64,000 bases of DNA, from positions 310,001 through 374,000 of the forward strand of contig OY761986.2 in the NCBI GenBank assembly GCA_963665155.2, in the 5' to 3' direction. Below the pieces are notes generated by a model. It worked only from the letters and a program-made list of their open reading frames with translations, was not told the DNA's origin and made no database searches. Below, piece after piece: positions 38,232-48,927 of this stretch. This DNA comes from UBA1141 sp963665155 (GTDB taxonomy: Bacteria > Chloroflexota > Dehalococcoidia > Lucifugimonadales > UBA3495). The position numbers and the translations under genes are program-made. Positions within the stretch are counted from its first letter, which is position 1; each line of letters opens with the position of its first letter.

Positions 38232-40739
38232 TTGGTTCGGATCAGACGTATTTGGGTTTTGGGCATTGCGCTGGTTGCTGGCATATTCCTGTTTGCTGCT
38301 TGCGGAGGCGGTGGCTCGGCTGCCACCACGGCACCCGTTTCTACTTCGACGGCCGTGGCCACAGAATCCCCTAGTCCCACAGCGACTTCCACTGAACCAT
38401 CGGATTCTGAACCATCGGCTTCGCCGGCAACCCCGGCACAGTCGGACGCCGAAGAGCCGGATGGCACAGCAACGGGTTACACCTGGGAATTGACCGTAGT
38501 GGACACCAACGGAGCGAAGCCGTCTTTGGCGGTGGATGCCGATGGCAATCCCCACATCGCATACATTTTGGAAGCCATGCCAGGCTTCGTGAAATATGCC
38601 TTGCCGAACGACACCGACTGGGACATAACAACTGTTTCCACAGGATATTTTTATGGTCCGCTGGATATTCAGGTGGGCGGAGACGGCACTCCGCAAATCT
38701 CTTACCATGACCACGACAACGAAGATGCCGCATTTGCCATTTTGATTGACGGGCAATGGCGCGTCGAAACAATCAGGCATCCGGGACATGACGGTTGGGA
38801 CAACAATCTGGCCATCGATTCATTGGGCCTCCCTCATGTGGTGGGAATCGACCCAACCCAATTCGGCAGTACCTCCGGAGTTGAGTATGCGACCTTCGAT
38901 GGTCAAAGTTGGAGTGTGGAGGAAGTAGGGAGCGGCCCATTGCCCTATGAATTCGGTAGCTTCATTGCCCTAGACTCCCAGGACCGGCCTCATGTTGTCT
39001 GGTTCGATGATGGCGACAAAGACCTCAAGTACGCCGTAAAGGACGGCACGAACTGGGTGGTCTCCACGGTGGATAGCCAGGGCGATGTTGGCCGCTACGC
39101 TTCCTTGGTCATCGATAGCCAGGATAGCCCGGTCATTAGCTACTACCAGGCCGATGGCAATACCAGCGGGTACATTAAAGTCGCCCGTTGGGACGGCGAC
39201 GAATGGGATACTCAGCAGGTGGATAAGCTTGAAAAAGTGTTTTCGGGCTTTCTTGGAGCCAGAAAGACCAGTTCCATCGTTTTGGATGCCGACGATAATC
39301 CAATCGTGGCTTATTCTGACGAAGAGCTGGTTAAACTGGCGGTTTGGAACGGTGACCAATGGCTCATTGAGACCGCTTTTACCGCTGACGGAATCCCGTG
39401 GGGCCAGCAGGTCTCAATGGATATAGACAGAGACGGCGGGCTGCATCTCACCTTCGCCGATGTTGAATCGAAGAGGAGCCCAGGCGTGAAAGGCAGTGTC
39501 ATGTACGCAAAGGGTACCCCCCGGGCCGGTAGTACAGCCGGCAGTGGGGCTCCTTCTGCCAACGGTACTTCCGCTGTAGGTTCCGCCGGTTCTTCACAAG
39601 AGTCCGGCAGTGCGGGAAAGACCGTATCTTCGCTTATCGCAACAATTGAACCAGACCCTGACTGGCAACAGGGTTTGGCCCGTGCCCGGTTTAGCCCCCG
39701 CGTCTGGAATACCGATTTCAGCCTTCATACGGTGCCTTACAGCGAAATATTAGCGGGACACCCACGCCGCGACGGCATCCCGCCAATTGAAAATCCGAAT
39801 TTCATCAGCCCGGCCTCGGCTGGCGATTGGATCGGCGAGTTGGAGCCGGTGGTCGTCCTTGAACGCAACGGCGTCGCCAAGGCGTACCCGCTGCAAATTC
39901 TCACCTGGCATGAAATTGTTAACGACATTATCGGCGGCGAACCGGTATTGGTAACATTCTGCCCACTGTGCAACTCGGCCTTAGCGTTCGAAAGAACTCT
40001 AAACGGGGTGGTCCACGACTTTGGCGTATCGGGTAACCTCCGTAATAGCGACCTGATAATGTGGGATAGGCAGACCGAAAGTTGGTGGCAGCAACTTACC
40101 GGCGAAGGCATCGTGGGACAACTGGCTGGCACGCGACTGGCATTTGTTCCAGCGGCCATTGTCTCCTTCGCCGACTTTGCCGAAACCCATCCGGACGGCT
40201 TGGTACTTTCTCGAGAAACCGGATTCGACAGGCCCTATGGGCAGAACCCCTACGTGGGTTACGACCGTGTCGACCAGCCACCCTTCTTATTTGACACCAA
40301 TGTCCGTGAATTGGATGGTCGCCTAAGGCCCAAAGAACGGGTGGCCGCTTTCAACATTGGCGATGCCGCAGCTGCCTTCCCGTTTTCGATTCTGAACGTA
40401 GAAAGAGCGGTTAATTACTCGTTGGGTGGCAAAGACGTTGCAGTCTTCTTTAAACCCGGAACCAAATCCGCATTGGACGGTCTCTTGATAGGAGAGTCCG
40501 ATGAGATCGGCGCATCGGGAGTGTTTGAGGCCACTGTGGATGGGAGCAAGTTAACATTCCGCTTCGAAAACGATGCCATCGTCGACAACGAGACTGGCAG
40601 CACGTGGAATATATTGGGCAAGGCGGTCGAAGGCCCGATGTCTGGCACTGCCTTAACACCAATTCCTCACGGCGACCACTTCTGGTTCGCTTGGGGGGCG
40701 TTTAACCCAGAAACCGAAATCTACAAAGGAGCGGGCTAA
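38232..40739 (+). CDS. Lipoprotein with N-terminal propeller and DUF3179 domain
   Basis: This 835-residue protein starts with a lipoprotein signal (WVLGIALVAGIFLFAACGG) and a Ser/Thr/Pro linker. About 350 residues of beta-propeller-like repeats follow (PSLAVDADGNPHIAY, NLAIDSLGLPHVV, FIALDSQDRPHVVWF, SLVIDSQDSPVISYY). The C-terminal DUF3179 domain (from about 480) contains LTWHEIVND and VTFCPLCNSALAFER; its two Cys are invariant in what I recall of the family. The TTG at 38232 follows GGAGGAG. Function is unknown; it is surface-anchored. A terminator follows at 40897. Confidence 0.8.
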   Translation: MVRIRRIWVLGIALVAGIFLFAACGGGGSAATTAPVSTSTAVATESPSPTATSTEPSDSEPSASPATPAQSDAEEPDGTATGYTWELTVVDTNGAKPSLAVDADGNPHIAYILEAMPGFVKYALPNDTDWDITTVSTGYFYGPLDIQVGGDGTPQISYHDHDNEDAAFAILIDGQWRVETIRHPGHDGWDNNLAIDSLGLPHVVGIDPTQFGSTSGVEYATFDGQSWSVEEVGSGPLPYEFGSFIALDSQDRPHVVWFDDGDKDLKYAVKDGTNWVVSTVDSQGDVGRYASLVIDSQDSPVISYYQADGNTSGYIKVARWDGDEWDTQQVDKLEKVFSGFLGARKTSSIVLDADDNPIVAYSDEELVKLAVWNGDQWLIETAFTADGIPWGQQVSMDIDRDGGLHLTFADVESKRSPGVKGSVMYAKGTPRAGSTAGSGAPSANGTSAVGSAGSSQESGSAGKTVSSLIATIEPDPDWQQGLARARFSPRVWNTDFSLHTVPYSEILAGHPRRDGIPPIENPNFISPASAGDWIGELEPVVVLERNGVAKAYPLQILTWHEIVNDIIGGEPVLVTFCPLCNSALAFERTLNGVVHDFGVSGNLRNSDLIMWDRQTESWWQQLTGEGIVGQLAGTRLAFVPAAIVSFADFAETHPDGLVLSRETGFDRPYGQNPYVGYDRVDQPPFLFDTNVRELDGRLRPKERVAAFNIGDAAAAFPFSILNVERAVNYSLGGKDVAVFFKPGTKSALDGLLIGESDEIGASGVFEATVDGSKLTFRFENDAIVDNETGSTWNILGKAVEGPMSGTALTPIPHGDHFWFAWGAFNPETEIYKGAG

Positions 40740-41069
40740 GACTGCCCCAGAATCTGAGGTTAATTACTCAGGGATTGTGCGAGTCCGTATGTGGGATTCA
40801 TCTGGGATTTCGCAAAACTGGTAGCGGCCATCCCATTCTTGGTCCAAGGTTAGGTGTCCAATTTCCGTTTAGCCCCCCTAAACGGAAATTCCGGTAAACA
40901 TGACGGCCAATCGGTCGGCATGTTTTTTTAATGACCCGTGGGTTTATTGATTCGCTTTTAGTCGTGTCGCTGCTATAGGCAAATACTTGCCCGCCATTCA
41001 GACCATGGGTATAATCCCCCCAGTTCTGGTCATCAATGGGTAGACGAAGCAGATGCAACTGGGCGGAAC
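40740..41069. other. Intergenic region with two hairpins
   Basis: No gene is visible. A 12-bp stem (aatttccgttta/taaacggaaatt) lies at 40860-40890. It is followed at once by the terminator at 40897-40929. Confidence 0.6.
40897..40929 (+). terminator. Strong rho-independent terminator
   Basis: The stem aacatg-acggcc/ggtcg-gcatgtt runs directly into seven T. It ends the DUF3179 transcript. Confidence 0.85.
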
Positions 41070-42463
41070 ATGACTGATTACAGAGTTGGCGCTGATATTG
41101 GCGGAACTTTTACCGATGTGGTTTTCTTGGGAAGCGACGGTACCATTCTGGCCAGAAAAATCGCCAATACCCCAGACGACTATAGCTTGGCGGTACTGGA
41201 GGGGATTAAGGCCGGCATTGAGGTCTTGGGCATTTCTCCCAGTTCAGTGTCCGAAGTTAGCCACGGCTTCATGGTAGCTACCAACGCCATCATCGAGCAG
41301 AAAGGGGCAACCACAGCATTAATCACCTAACCTGTACGACCTTTACTACCATAAACCTCCAACTCTGGTAAAACGCCAACTTAGGTTCGAGGTGCGCGAG
41401 CGGCTGAACTTTCGAGGCGAAGTGCTCAAACCTTTGGAAGTCGCCGATGTTGATAGGGCCGTAGAGAAGATTGCCAAGGAAGGCGTGGAATCGGTGGCTG
41501 TCTGCCTATTGCACTCCTACGCCAACCCCGATCACGAGCGTTATATTGGAAAAATTATCAGGGCAAAACTCCCTCATGTTATTTTGACCCTCTCCTGCGA
41601 CCTTCTCCCGGAAATGAAGGAGTACGAACGCACCAGCACAACGGTCATTAACTGCTATGTTCGTCCGGTGGTCGAACGCTACCTCACCAACTTGACCCAT
41701 GGACTACAAACGATGGGGATCGGCGTTCCATTGTCGGTAATGCAGTCCAACGGGGGGCTGGCAACTTCTGCCATAGCCATGGAAAAGCCCGTCTACTGCA
41801 TCGAGTCGGGCCCTGCCGCCAGGGTGGTCGGGGCCTATCATCTGGGCAACCGCTTGGGGGTAGCCAACCTGATGACGTTGGACATGGGCGGTACCACAGC
41901 CAAGGCTTCCATAATAGAGAATGGGGAAATACTCCAAGCGCCCGAGTATGAAGTGGGAGGCGGCATCAGCGTTGGTCATCGCTTGCTGCGGGGATCGGGG
42001 CACATATTGCGCGTGCCTTCTATAGATTTGGCTGAAGTCGGCGCAGGCGGCGGCAGCATAGCCTCGGTGGACAGCAGCGGTTCCATACGGGTGGGGCCCG
42101 TCAGTTCCGGCGCTGTGCCCGGACCGGCCTGTTACAACCTGGGTGGCCGGGACGCCACGGTTACCGATGCCGACGTTCTGCTCGGCTACCTGAACCCGGA
42201 GCACTTGTTGGGCGGAGACTTCCCGATAGACTCGAAACTAGCCCAGGATGCGGTGTCCCGCAACGTGGCGTCACCTCTGGGTGTTACCGACATTGAAGCC
42301 GCCCACGGTATCCACCAACTGGTTAACTCCAACATGGCCCGAGCGCTACGCGCTGTTTCCAGCGAGCGAGGCCGGGACCCCAGACGATTTGTGCTGTTCT
42401 CATTTGGCGGCGGCGGCCCGGTTCACGCCGCTGGATTGGCCGAAATGTTGGATATTACCACGG
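41070..42463 (+). pseudogene. Hydantoinase/5-oxoprolinase subunit A, decayed
   Basis: The N-terminus is clear (VGADIGGTFTDVVFLG, the ATP-binding motif), as are the central segments SNGGLATS, TLDMGGTTAKAS and FSFGGGGPVHAAGLAE. A deletion removes about 20 codons at 41328, where ALIT is followed by a stop and then, in another frame, NLYDLYYHKPP. At about 42463 the frame runs from AEMLDITTV straight into subunit B sequence, so roughly the last third of HyuA is lost. Intact enzymes hydrolyse hydantoins or oxoproline with ATP. Confidence 0.85.
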
Positions 42464-44102
42464 TATGGATTTTTCCACTGCCCTTTTCACCGCCGACGGG
42501 CAGCAAGTAGCCCAAGGCCTCACCCTTCCACCCCATTTGGGTTCAATGGCTCCGGCTTTGGCGGGGGTGATGAATGCCTTTGGCGACGATGTGCAACCCG
42601 AGGATGTCTTCGCCAACAATGACCCTTATGAAGGAGCCAGCCACCTACCGGATATTTTTCTGTTCAAGCCGATTTTCGCCAACGACACCCTCATTGGCTG
42701 GAGTTGCTGCATCGGGCACCAGACCGACATCGGCGGTCGGGTTGCCGGCGGCAACGCCTGCGACAACACCGAGATTTACCAGGAAGGGCTGATACTGCCC
42801 CCGCTAAAGCTATACAGCAAGGGCGAGTTGAACCAGGCCGTGTGGCGGATTCTTGAAAAGAACGTTCGGGTGCCCGAGAAAGTGCTGGGAGACGTCCAAG
42901 CCCTTTTGGCGGCCGTGCGCTTCGGAGAACGGGACCTGTTGCGCTTGGTTGACGAATACGGGTTTGAAGAACTGAAAAGCTACATGCTCGACATCCTCGA
43001 CACCACCGAGCGGTTGACACGGGCCGAAATCGCCAACCTGCCCCAAGGGGAGTGGGAGTTCTCCGATTACATAGACAACGACGGAATAGACCCACAACCC
43101 ATAGAGATTCACGCCAAACTCAAGATTCAGGGCGATGAAGTCTTCGTGGACTTCGAAGGTACCTCGCCCCAAGCTAAAGGCTCGATAAACCCCAACTTCG
43201 CTTATACCAAATCAAACGTCTACGCAGCTCTAAAGTGCGTGGTCGACCCGGCAATTCAGTCCAACAGCGGCTTCTTCCGTCCATTTAACATAACCGCCCC
43301 GGAAGGGTGTTTTGTTAATCCTCAACATCTGGCGCCGGTAGCGGCAAGGGGCTTGGCTGGCTTCCGGATTTGCCACACCATGTTCGGTGCTTTGGCCCAA
43401 GCCATGCCCGGTAAGATCCCGGCTGCCTGGGGCGGCGGCGAGATCGGCGTCAGCTTTGGCGGCTATGACCGGAACCGCAAAGCTTGGGTTTGCCTGGAAT
43501 TCATGAATGATGGACCCCGAGGCGGCGGCCCGGACATGGACGGCGGCGACGGTCTGTCATCCCCTGTCTTGAATATGGCCAACACGCCCATAGAGAGCAT
43601 TGAAGCCGACCAACCGCTGCTCATCGAGCGCTTTGGCCTGTACCCGGATACGGGGGGTGCTGGCGAGTACCGGGGAGGTTTGGGCCTGATCCGCGATTAC
43701 CGGATCTTGGCCGAAGAGGCCACCTTCCAGTTGCGTTCCGACCGCACCGACTTCCTACCGTGGGGAGTGAACGGCGGAAAGCCCGGCTCACCCACTAGGA
43801 ACTACCTCAACCCGGATACCGACCTACAGGAACTGCCGGGCAAAAAGTTGATGATTCTCAAAAAAGACGACCTGTACCGGGTGATTCAGGCCGGTGGCGG
43901 CGGTTACGGAAACCCATTAAACCGAGACGTCTACGCCGTTCATGATGACGTACAGCAAGAAAAGCTGAGCGTAGATCACGCTCGCCGCGAGTATGGGGTG
44001 GTTGTCGACCCGGAAACCCTGGAGTTGGACGCAGCAGCCACCGAGATATTGCGCGAGGAGATGAGGAAGGAAAGCGCCAGTCAGCCCAACAGCGGTGGAT
44101 AG
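42464..44102 (+). pseudogene. Hydantoinase/5-oxoprolinase subunit B, N-terminally truncated
   Basis: From DFSTALFTADGQQVAQG onward the sequence is a good HyuB-type subunit (HLGSMAPAL, ANNDPYEGASHLPD, GHQTDIGGRVAGG, GGGGYGNPL), about 545 residues. About 40-50 N-terminal residues of the family are missing at the junction with hyuA. An ATG at 42465 exists but is inside the homologous region and has no ribosome site. The same deletion explains the losses in both subunits. The rest of the frame is intact, so decay may be recent. Confidence 0.8.
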
Positions 44103-44204
44103 GCGACCTGGGCCAGCGGATATAGGACATGAGCTGATCTAAGATTTAAGTGGTAGATTCAAGAAAGCTTTAGCACCAAAATATCACAGAAGGGAGGATC
44201 CAAA

Positions 44205-44619
44205 ATGGCAAACGATTACACGATCTGTATCGGAACCGTGGGTGGAGGCTTGATTATCAGCCATGACTCTGGAGAGAGTTGGACCCGTATGCGGACCCCT
44301 ATGCCAACCGAATGCAATGTTCGGGCCATGACCGTTTATCCGGATGATCCTCAGCGGATTCTCGCGGGCACGGATTCGGGCATTACCGCAGCAACAATTA
44401 CGGTGCCGAATGGGAGAAGCTGGACTCCCCAATGGAAGACCTGCAAATATGGTCCGTGGCGGTGGATCCCTCGGACTCGGATACCATTTTCGCAGGCACC
44501 CGGCCCAATGCCTTCCGTTCCAAAGATGGAGGGAAATCTTGGGAGCACTTGGACATAGGTGTGATAGACCCTTGTCCCATAGGCACAGCCCGCACCACCA
44601 ACATTATCGTCGACCCTAG
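44205..44619 (+). pseudogene. BNR propeller, N-terminal part, cut by IS1182-like copy C
   Basis: The start MANDYTICIGTVGGGL has GGGAGG upstream. A one-base deletion near 44383 shifts the frame; adding a T restores GIYRSNNYGAEWEKLDSP. The gene continues to NIIVDPR at the CTAG where copy C inserted. The rest is at 46484-47084. It is a close paralogue of the intact gene at 47313. Confidence 0.88.
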
Positions 44620-46396
44620 AAACCCGGCTGAAAAGCCCTGCTGTGACGGGATGGCGTGGAGGATAACCAGTGGACTGTAAGTCTGAGGCTAAGAGTGACC
44701 CAGTTGGCTGCGGCCAATATGAATTGGGTAGTAACGATGGGCGACCCTGGGGCTTGCTGGTCCGGTTTATCGTGAGAGGAGCCTGGAGCCGGAGATATCA
44801 TCCCCATCTTGGTAGCCACCAGGGTCAGGTTGGCCACCGTGGCCGCCATGAGTAGTTGGAATCGGGTCTTGGCTCGGCCGAAGTAGCGAGATTGGCGGAC
44901 CCCCAGTTGCGCCAGCCGCGCCAGGCGATGCTCGGCCGCCTGGCGCAGCCTACGGTATTCAGCAAAGCCCTCACTCCGCTGGAAGTCCGGGCTTGTTGCA
45001 AGAGCGCCTCTTGGGGATGCAGGGCTACGGTGCGTCCCGCCCCGTACCGCGCCGCCACGCACTGGGACCGCAGGGGGCATACGCCGCAGACCGCCGGGTC
45101 GAATTGGAAACTCCGGGCCAGGTAGGTCCGACCCAACCGGTTGGTCCGGGTGCCGAAGGTCCGCAGGGTGTGGGTAACATTACCGGCTGGGCAGGTGCAG
45201 GTTCCTGCCTCCAAGTCGATCTGGAAGTCCTCCTTGGGGAAGCAGGCCTTATTAGGGCGACCCGGCACCTTGGCTATTAGAGTCCGACCAGCATCGGCAA
45301 AGGCCTGCCGCGTCCCGCCATCCCCATAGGCCGCATCCCCGATAGTCTCCTCCACCGCTATGCCCGTGTTCTCCTCACTCTGCTCCACCAGTTCCAGGAC
45401 TCCAGTGTTGTCACCGGCATTGCCGGGCAGGATGTCTACCGCGGTCACCAGTTGGGAATCGGTATCCACCACCACGGCAGCCTTATGTCCGTCGAAGCGT
45501 TTGCTGCTGCTTTTACGGCCGTGGCGCATCTCCGGGTCGTGTACCGAAGGGATGCGGTCCCGGCTTACCCCATCCTTCAGGGCTGGGCCATCCTCCTGGC
45601 GTTCCACATCCTGCAGTAACAGTTGCCCCAGCAACTCCGCCGCTTCCACTATACCCTGGCGCTGGGGGCTCTCCTCGGGGAACTGACCCTGGACCTGACG
45701 GGCCAGCTCCAACACCAGGTCGGCATCGGCTACTATCTTCTGCAGTAAGGCTTGCCGCTCTTTCTGGTTGTCCCAGTCAATCTCTGCCTCTCCCTTCACA
45801 CTGGAGCCAAAGTAGAGTTCCAGACCGTGTCTCAAGGCCCATTCCTCGGGCCGCGTCCCATCCAGGTCCGAAAGCGCCCGCACTACCTGGACTATGCCGT
45901 CGGCCAGCAAGTTGTAGGTGTCCTTGACCGCCCCTCGGCCCAGAATGTAGGTGGTGTCTACCGCCACCTTCATCCGGCGTCCTTTCAGGTATCCGGTCTG
46001 CCGGGCGAATTGGAGGCTGCGCTGAAAGACGGCCCGCACCCGGTCGTGGAGGATCAGCTGGGCTCGAAACAGCTGCAGCGTGCTCTTGGCAAAGGGCCGG
46101 TCCTCCACCTCAATCCCCAACGCCACCTTCCACCGGATATCAAAATCCGCCCGCTGTTTGGCTTCGGCGTCGCTGACTTTGTCGTAGGCTTGCAACAACA
46201 GCGCAGTGGCCACCAGACTTGGGGGCACGCTATCCCGGCCATTGTCTGGGCAATATAGCTCGGCGAACTCTTCGTCTCGAAATAGCTGTCCCCGCAGGGA
46301 GGCCAGGAAGCCATAGAAGGAGCCCCGGCCCACATAGTCCAGGTACAGGTGATCCGCTTCCAGCAGCCCTCGTTGCGCCGACCGTACTCCCAGCAT
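44616..46396 (-). pseudogene. IS1182 family transposase, copy C, late frameshift
   Basis: From the ATG at 46396 the frame is intact through both catalytic Asp motifs and the cysteine-rich segment. It is lost after ALLQQAR, near 44988, by loss of one G in a GGG run. The remaining 120 or so residues, which include the conserved RYFGRAKTRFQL region, are in another frame. One substitution puts Val in GRGAVKDTY where the other copies have Asp. This is the least damaged copy. Confidence 0.85.
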
Positions 46397-46483
46397 CCTC
46401 AACCTCCCACACCCATTTATTAAATCTCTTGCCCAGTATATCGGGACAGCCTAGGTCAGGGTACTTTTCGGCCGGAGTTCTAG
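44616..46483 (-). mobile_element. IS1182-like insertion sequence, copy C
   Basis: The body is 44620-46479 (1860 bp), with CTAG duplicated at 44616-44619 and 46480-46483 and both terminal repeats complete. Its target gene can be rejoined exactly through one CTAG, giving VDPRDSRTVWAG. It has one G fewer than copies A and B near 44988. Confidence 0.92.
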
Positions 46484-47084
46484 GGACAGCCGCACCGTTT
46501 GGGCTGGCATAGAGGTGGACGGCATGTTCAAGAGCCTGGATGGCGGCGATAGCTGGGTACACCTTCCTGAGTTGGGCCCTGATCCTTTTTACGGCGACAT
46601 TCACGGTATGGCTCTAAGGTCGGGCTCCGACGGTGCGTTCTTCACGTCCACACCCTACGGCGTGTCCATTAGCACCGATGAGGGGGAAAGCTGGGATTTG
46701 CACGAGTTGCCCAAGTACAACGCCGACGACAAGTGGTCCTATTGCCGCGGTATGTTCATCAAAGCTGACGACCCCAACACCATGTTCGTTGGCAACGGTG
46801 ACACCATTCCCGGCGAAACCGGCGCGATTCACCGTACCCATGATGGTGGAAATACCTGGGAGGCGGTTACCTTGCCGGTGCGGCCTAACTCGGTTGTGTA
46901 CTGGTTTGCCAATAATAAGGCAATCCCCGACGTCATAGTGGCCGGGACGCTGTACGGTTACGTGTACACCAGCGAAGACGGCGGCGATTCTTGGAAGAAG
47001 CTCCGCAAAGAGTTTGGCGAGATACGCTCCATGACTGGCCTAACCAACTTCTGGGCCCTGCGTTCGCGCCGGGTGGTCAAGTAG
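46484..47084 (+). pseudogene. BNR propeller, C-terminal part, cut by IS1182-like copy C
   Basis: This continues the gene begun at 44205, starting DSRTVWAG in the rejoined frame. It contains SLDGGDSWVHL, STDEGESWDL, THDGGNTWEAV and SEDGGDSWKKL Asp-box motifs. It runs parallel to the intact paralogue downstream, but the last 15 residues differ (MTGLTNFWALRSRRVVK). Confidence 0.85.
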
Positions 47085-47312
47085 CAAGCTAAAACGGATC
47101 GGCTCGCCCTAAGTTCTTAGGGGGAGTCGTTTATTGATGTGAGGCTGATCGATGAGCTAGGTCTATCAACCTCGAGATGTTGAAGGAAGCAATGGATAAT
47201 CTCTGTCGCCTTTGCAGTTTATGCGGTTTCCCGGTAGCATTCTCGACCATATTGGGCTATTATGTCCCCACTCCGGAAAAACGTCTCCAATTTACTTTCA
47301 GGAGGGAAAATC

Positions 47313-48296
47313 ATGGCGCAGGACTATAGCATCCTCATCGGTACCGTGGGCCAAGGGCTCGGAGTCAGCAACGATGGCGGTGAGAGTTGGACCAAGATCA
47401 GGCAACCCATACCCGGTGAAGGCACCGTGCGGGCTTTGAGCGTTTATCCCGACAATCCCCACAGGATTTTGGCCGGGACCGATGTGGGAATCTACCGCAG
47501 CGATGACAACGGCGTCAATTGGGACAAGCTGGACTCCCCCTTCGATGAGCTCCAAATTTGGTCGGTGGCTATAGACCCTTCGACGCCTGACACCATATTC
47601 GCAGGAACCAGGCCCGAAGGCTTCCGCTCCCGGGACGGCGGCAAGACCTGGGACAAGCTATCCATGGGCGTCAACCTGAACTGCCCCATAGGCACTCCCA
47701 GGACTACCAACATTATAGTGGACCCCCGTGATAGCCGTACCGTTTGGGCGGGCATTGAAGTCGACGGCGTCTACAAGAGTTTGGACGGTGGCGACAAATG
47801 GCTGCATATGCCGGACTTGGGAGAGGACCCCTTCCATGGAGACATCCACGGCATGGCATTAAAGGTCGGCAGTTCGACTTCGGTTTATTGCACCAGCCCC
47901 TTTGGCATCGCCACCAGCGAAGACGAGGGAGAGAGCTGGGATTATCACTACTTCCCCAAGTTCAACGAGAACGACGTGCGCTCTTACTGCCGCGGCATAT
48001 TGTTGAAGGCCGATAACCCCGACGTGATGTTCGTGGGGAACGGAGATTTCATTCCCGGTGTGACCGGCGCCATCCAGCGTACCACCAACGCCGGCCAATC
48101 TTGGGAGCCCGTTTCTTTGCCGGTAGAACCGAACTCCGTAGTTTACTGGCTGGGGACGCACCCGGAACGGCCCAACGTAATCGTGGCGGCCAGCCTATTC
48201 GGATACCTGTACGTCAGCGAGGACGGCGGGGACAGTTGGAAGAAGCTGAAGAAGGAATTCGGCGAAATTCGTTCGGTGGTGGTAGTACCCAACTAG
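47313..48296 (+). CDS. BNR/VPS10-type beta-propeller protein
   Basis: This 327-residue propeller has at least five Asp-box repeats (SNDGGESWTKI, SDDNGVNWDKL, SRDGGKTWDKL, SLDGGDKWLHM, SEDEGESWDY, SEDGGDSWKKL). No signal peptide or catalytic sialidase residues were recognised, so it is probably a cytoplasmic or non-classical propeller of unknown role. AGGAGG lies seven bases before the ATG, which favours 47313 over an upstream frame start. It is the intact member of three paralogues; the others are interrupted by IS elements. Confidence 0.88.
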   Translation: MAQDYSILIGTVGQGLGVSNDGGESWTKIRQPIPGEGTVRALSVYPDNPHRILAGTDVGIYRSDDNGVNWDKLDSPFDELQIWSVAIDPSTPDTIFAGTRPEGFRSRDGGKTWDKLSMGVNLNCPIGTPRTTNIIVDPRDSRTVWAGIEVDGVYKSLDGGDKWLHMPDLGEDPFHGDIHGMALKVGSSTSVYCTSPFGIATSEDEGESWDYHYFPKFNENDVRSYCRGILLKADNPDVMFVGNGDFIPGVTGAIQRTTNAGQSWEPVSLPVEPNSVVYWLGTHPERPNVIVAASLFGYLYVSEDGGDSWKKLKKEFGEIRSVVVVPN

Positions 48297-48298
48297 GC

Positions 48299-48330
48299 AT
48301 AAAAGGGGCGGGAATCATCCCGCCCTTTTT
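48299..48330 (+). terminator. Terminator of the BNR gene
   Basis: The stem aaaagggg-cggga/tcccg-ccctttt ends in five T. It begins within a few bases of the stop codon. Confidence 0.85.
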
Positions 48331-48411
48331 ATGCGTGTCGCGGCCTAGACTGCGCTTCCAATTGCTGGGAAAAAGAGATTTATTCGCCGCTTGGTCATTG
48401 TGACCCAAACT

Positions 48412-48448
48412 AGAACGGGCGTCCCAACGACTTCGGGACGCCCGTTCT
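48412..48448. terminator. Symmetrical 14-bp hairpin between convergent genes
   Basis: Perfect 14-base arms (agaacgggcgtccc and its complement) surround a 9-base loop, followed by TT. It lies between the plus-strand BNR gene and the 3' end of the minus-strand glcG fragment, so it may serve both. Confidence 0.6.
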
Positions 48449-48479
48449 TTGTGATCTGGGGCCAATGTATGCGGAACAG

Positions 48480-48818
48480 CTAAAAGTTGAGAAAAAATAG
48501 CCTGCCTGCCAGACGGTTCTGGTGGACTCCTGGCCGTTTCAGATCAAGCTCAGCACTATAAAGGGCGGCTAGGCCCACCCGAGCGCAATCTTCGTCCTGC
48601 TCGGCTGTTCCACCGCTGCCACCGATGGCCCCGACGATTTGACCATTCTGGACGATGGGAAGGGCGCCTTGGGCCGGGATCATACGGCCACCTTGGGTGC
48701 CCAGGATCACCTGGACTACCGCTGATTCAGCGGAAACCTCTCCGCTGGGCCTGCCAAAACCCACCGCTGCCACAGATTTACCTTGCGCAGCGGTGGCGCT
48801 GACAAATATGCAGCCTTC
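48480..48818 (-). pseudogene. GlcG/HbpS-like gene, C-terminal part, split by element
   Basis: This is the C-terminal part of a GlcG-like protein (GCIFVSATAAQGKSVAAVGFG, AIGGSGGTAEQDEDC). All sequence N-terminal to it is missing here. The missing part, ending at FNRM and the first two bases of a Glu codon, is at 56042-56172. Joined through the shared dinucleotide they give FNRMEGCIFVSATAAQGK. That has the same eight-residue spacing between FNRM and the xxxQGK block as the paralogues at 3193 and 48928. Confidence 0.88.
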
Positions 48819-48927
48819 GTTTTGCAATTAACTACAGCAATAATTCGGCTATCCTAGTAACCCATGCCGTAGGAACACCAGGCAGTTTAAGCAGCCAGAC
48901 CCAACGGATGAATGCCAAGGCAGTTAC

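Noticed and set aside
48412..48448. Attachment site at the left of the integrative element
   Set aside because: The palindrome lies outside the split gene and beyond its stop codon, so it cannot be the junction. The junction is at 48817-48818.
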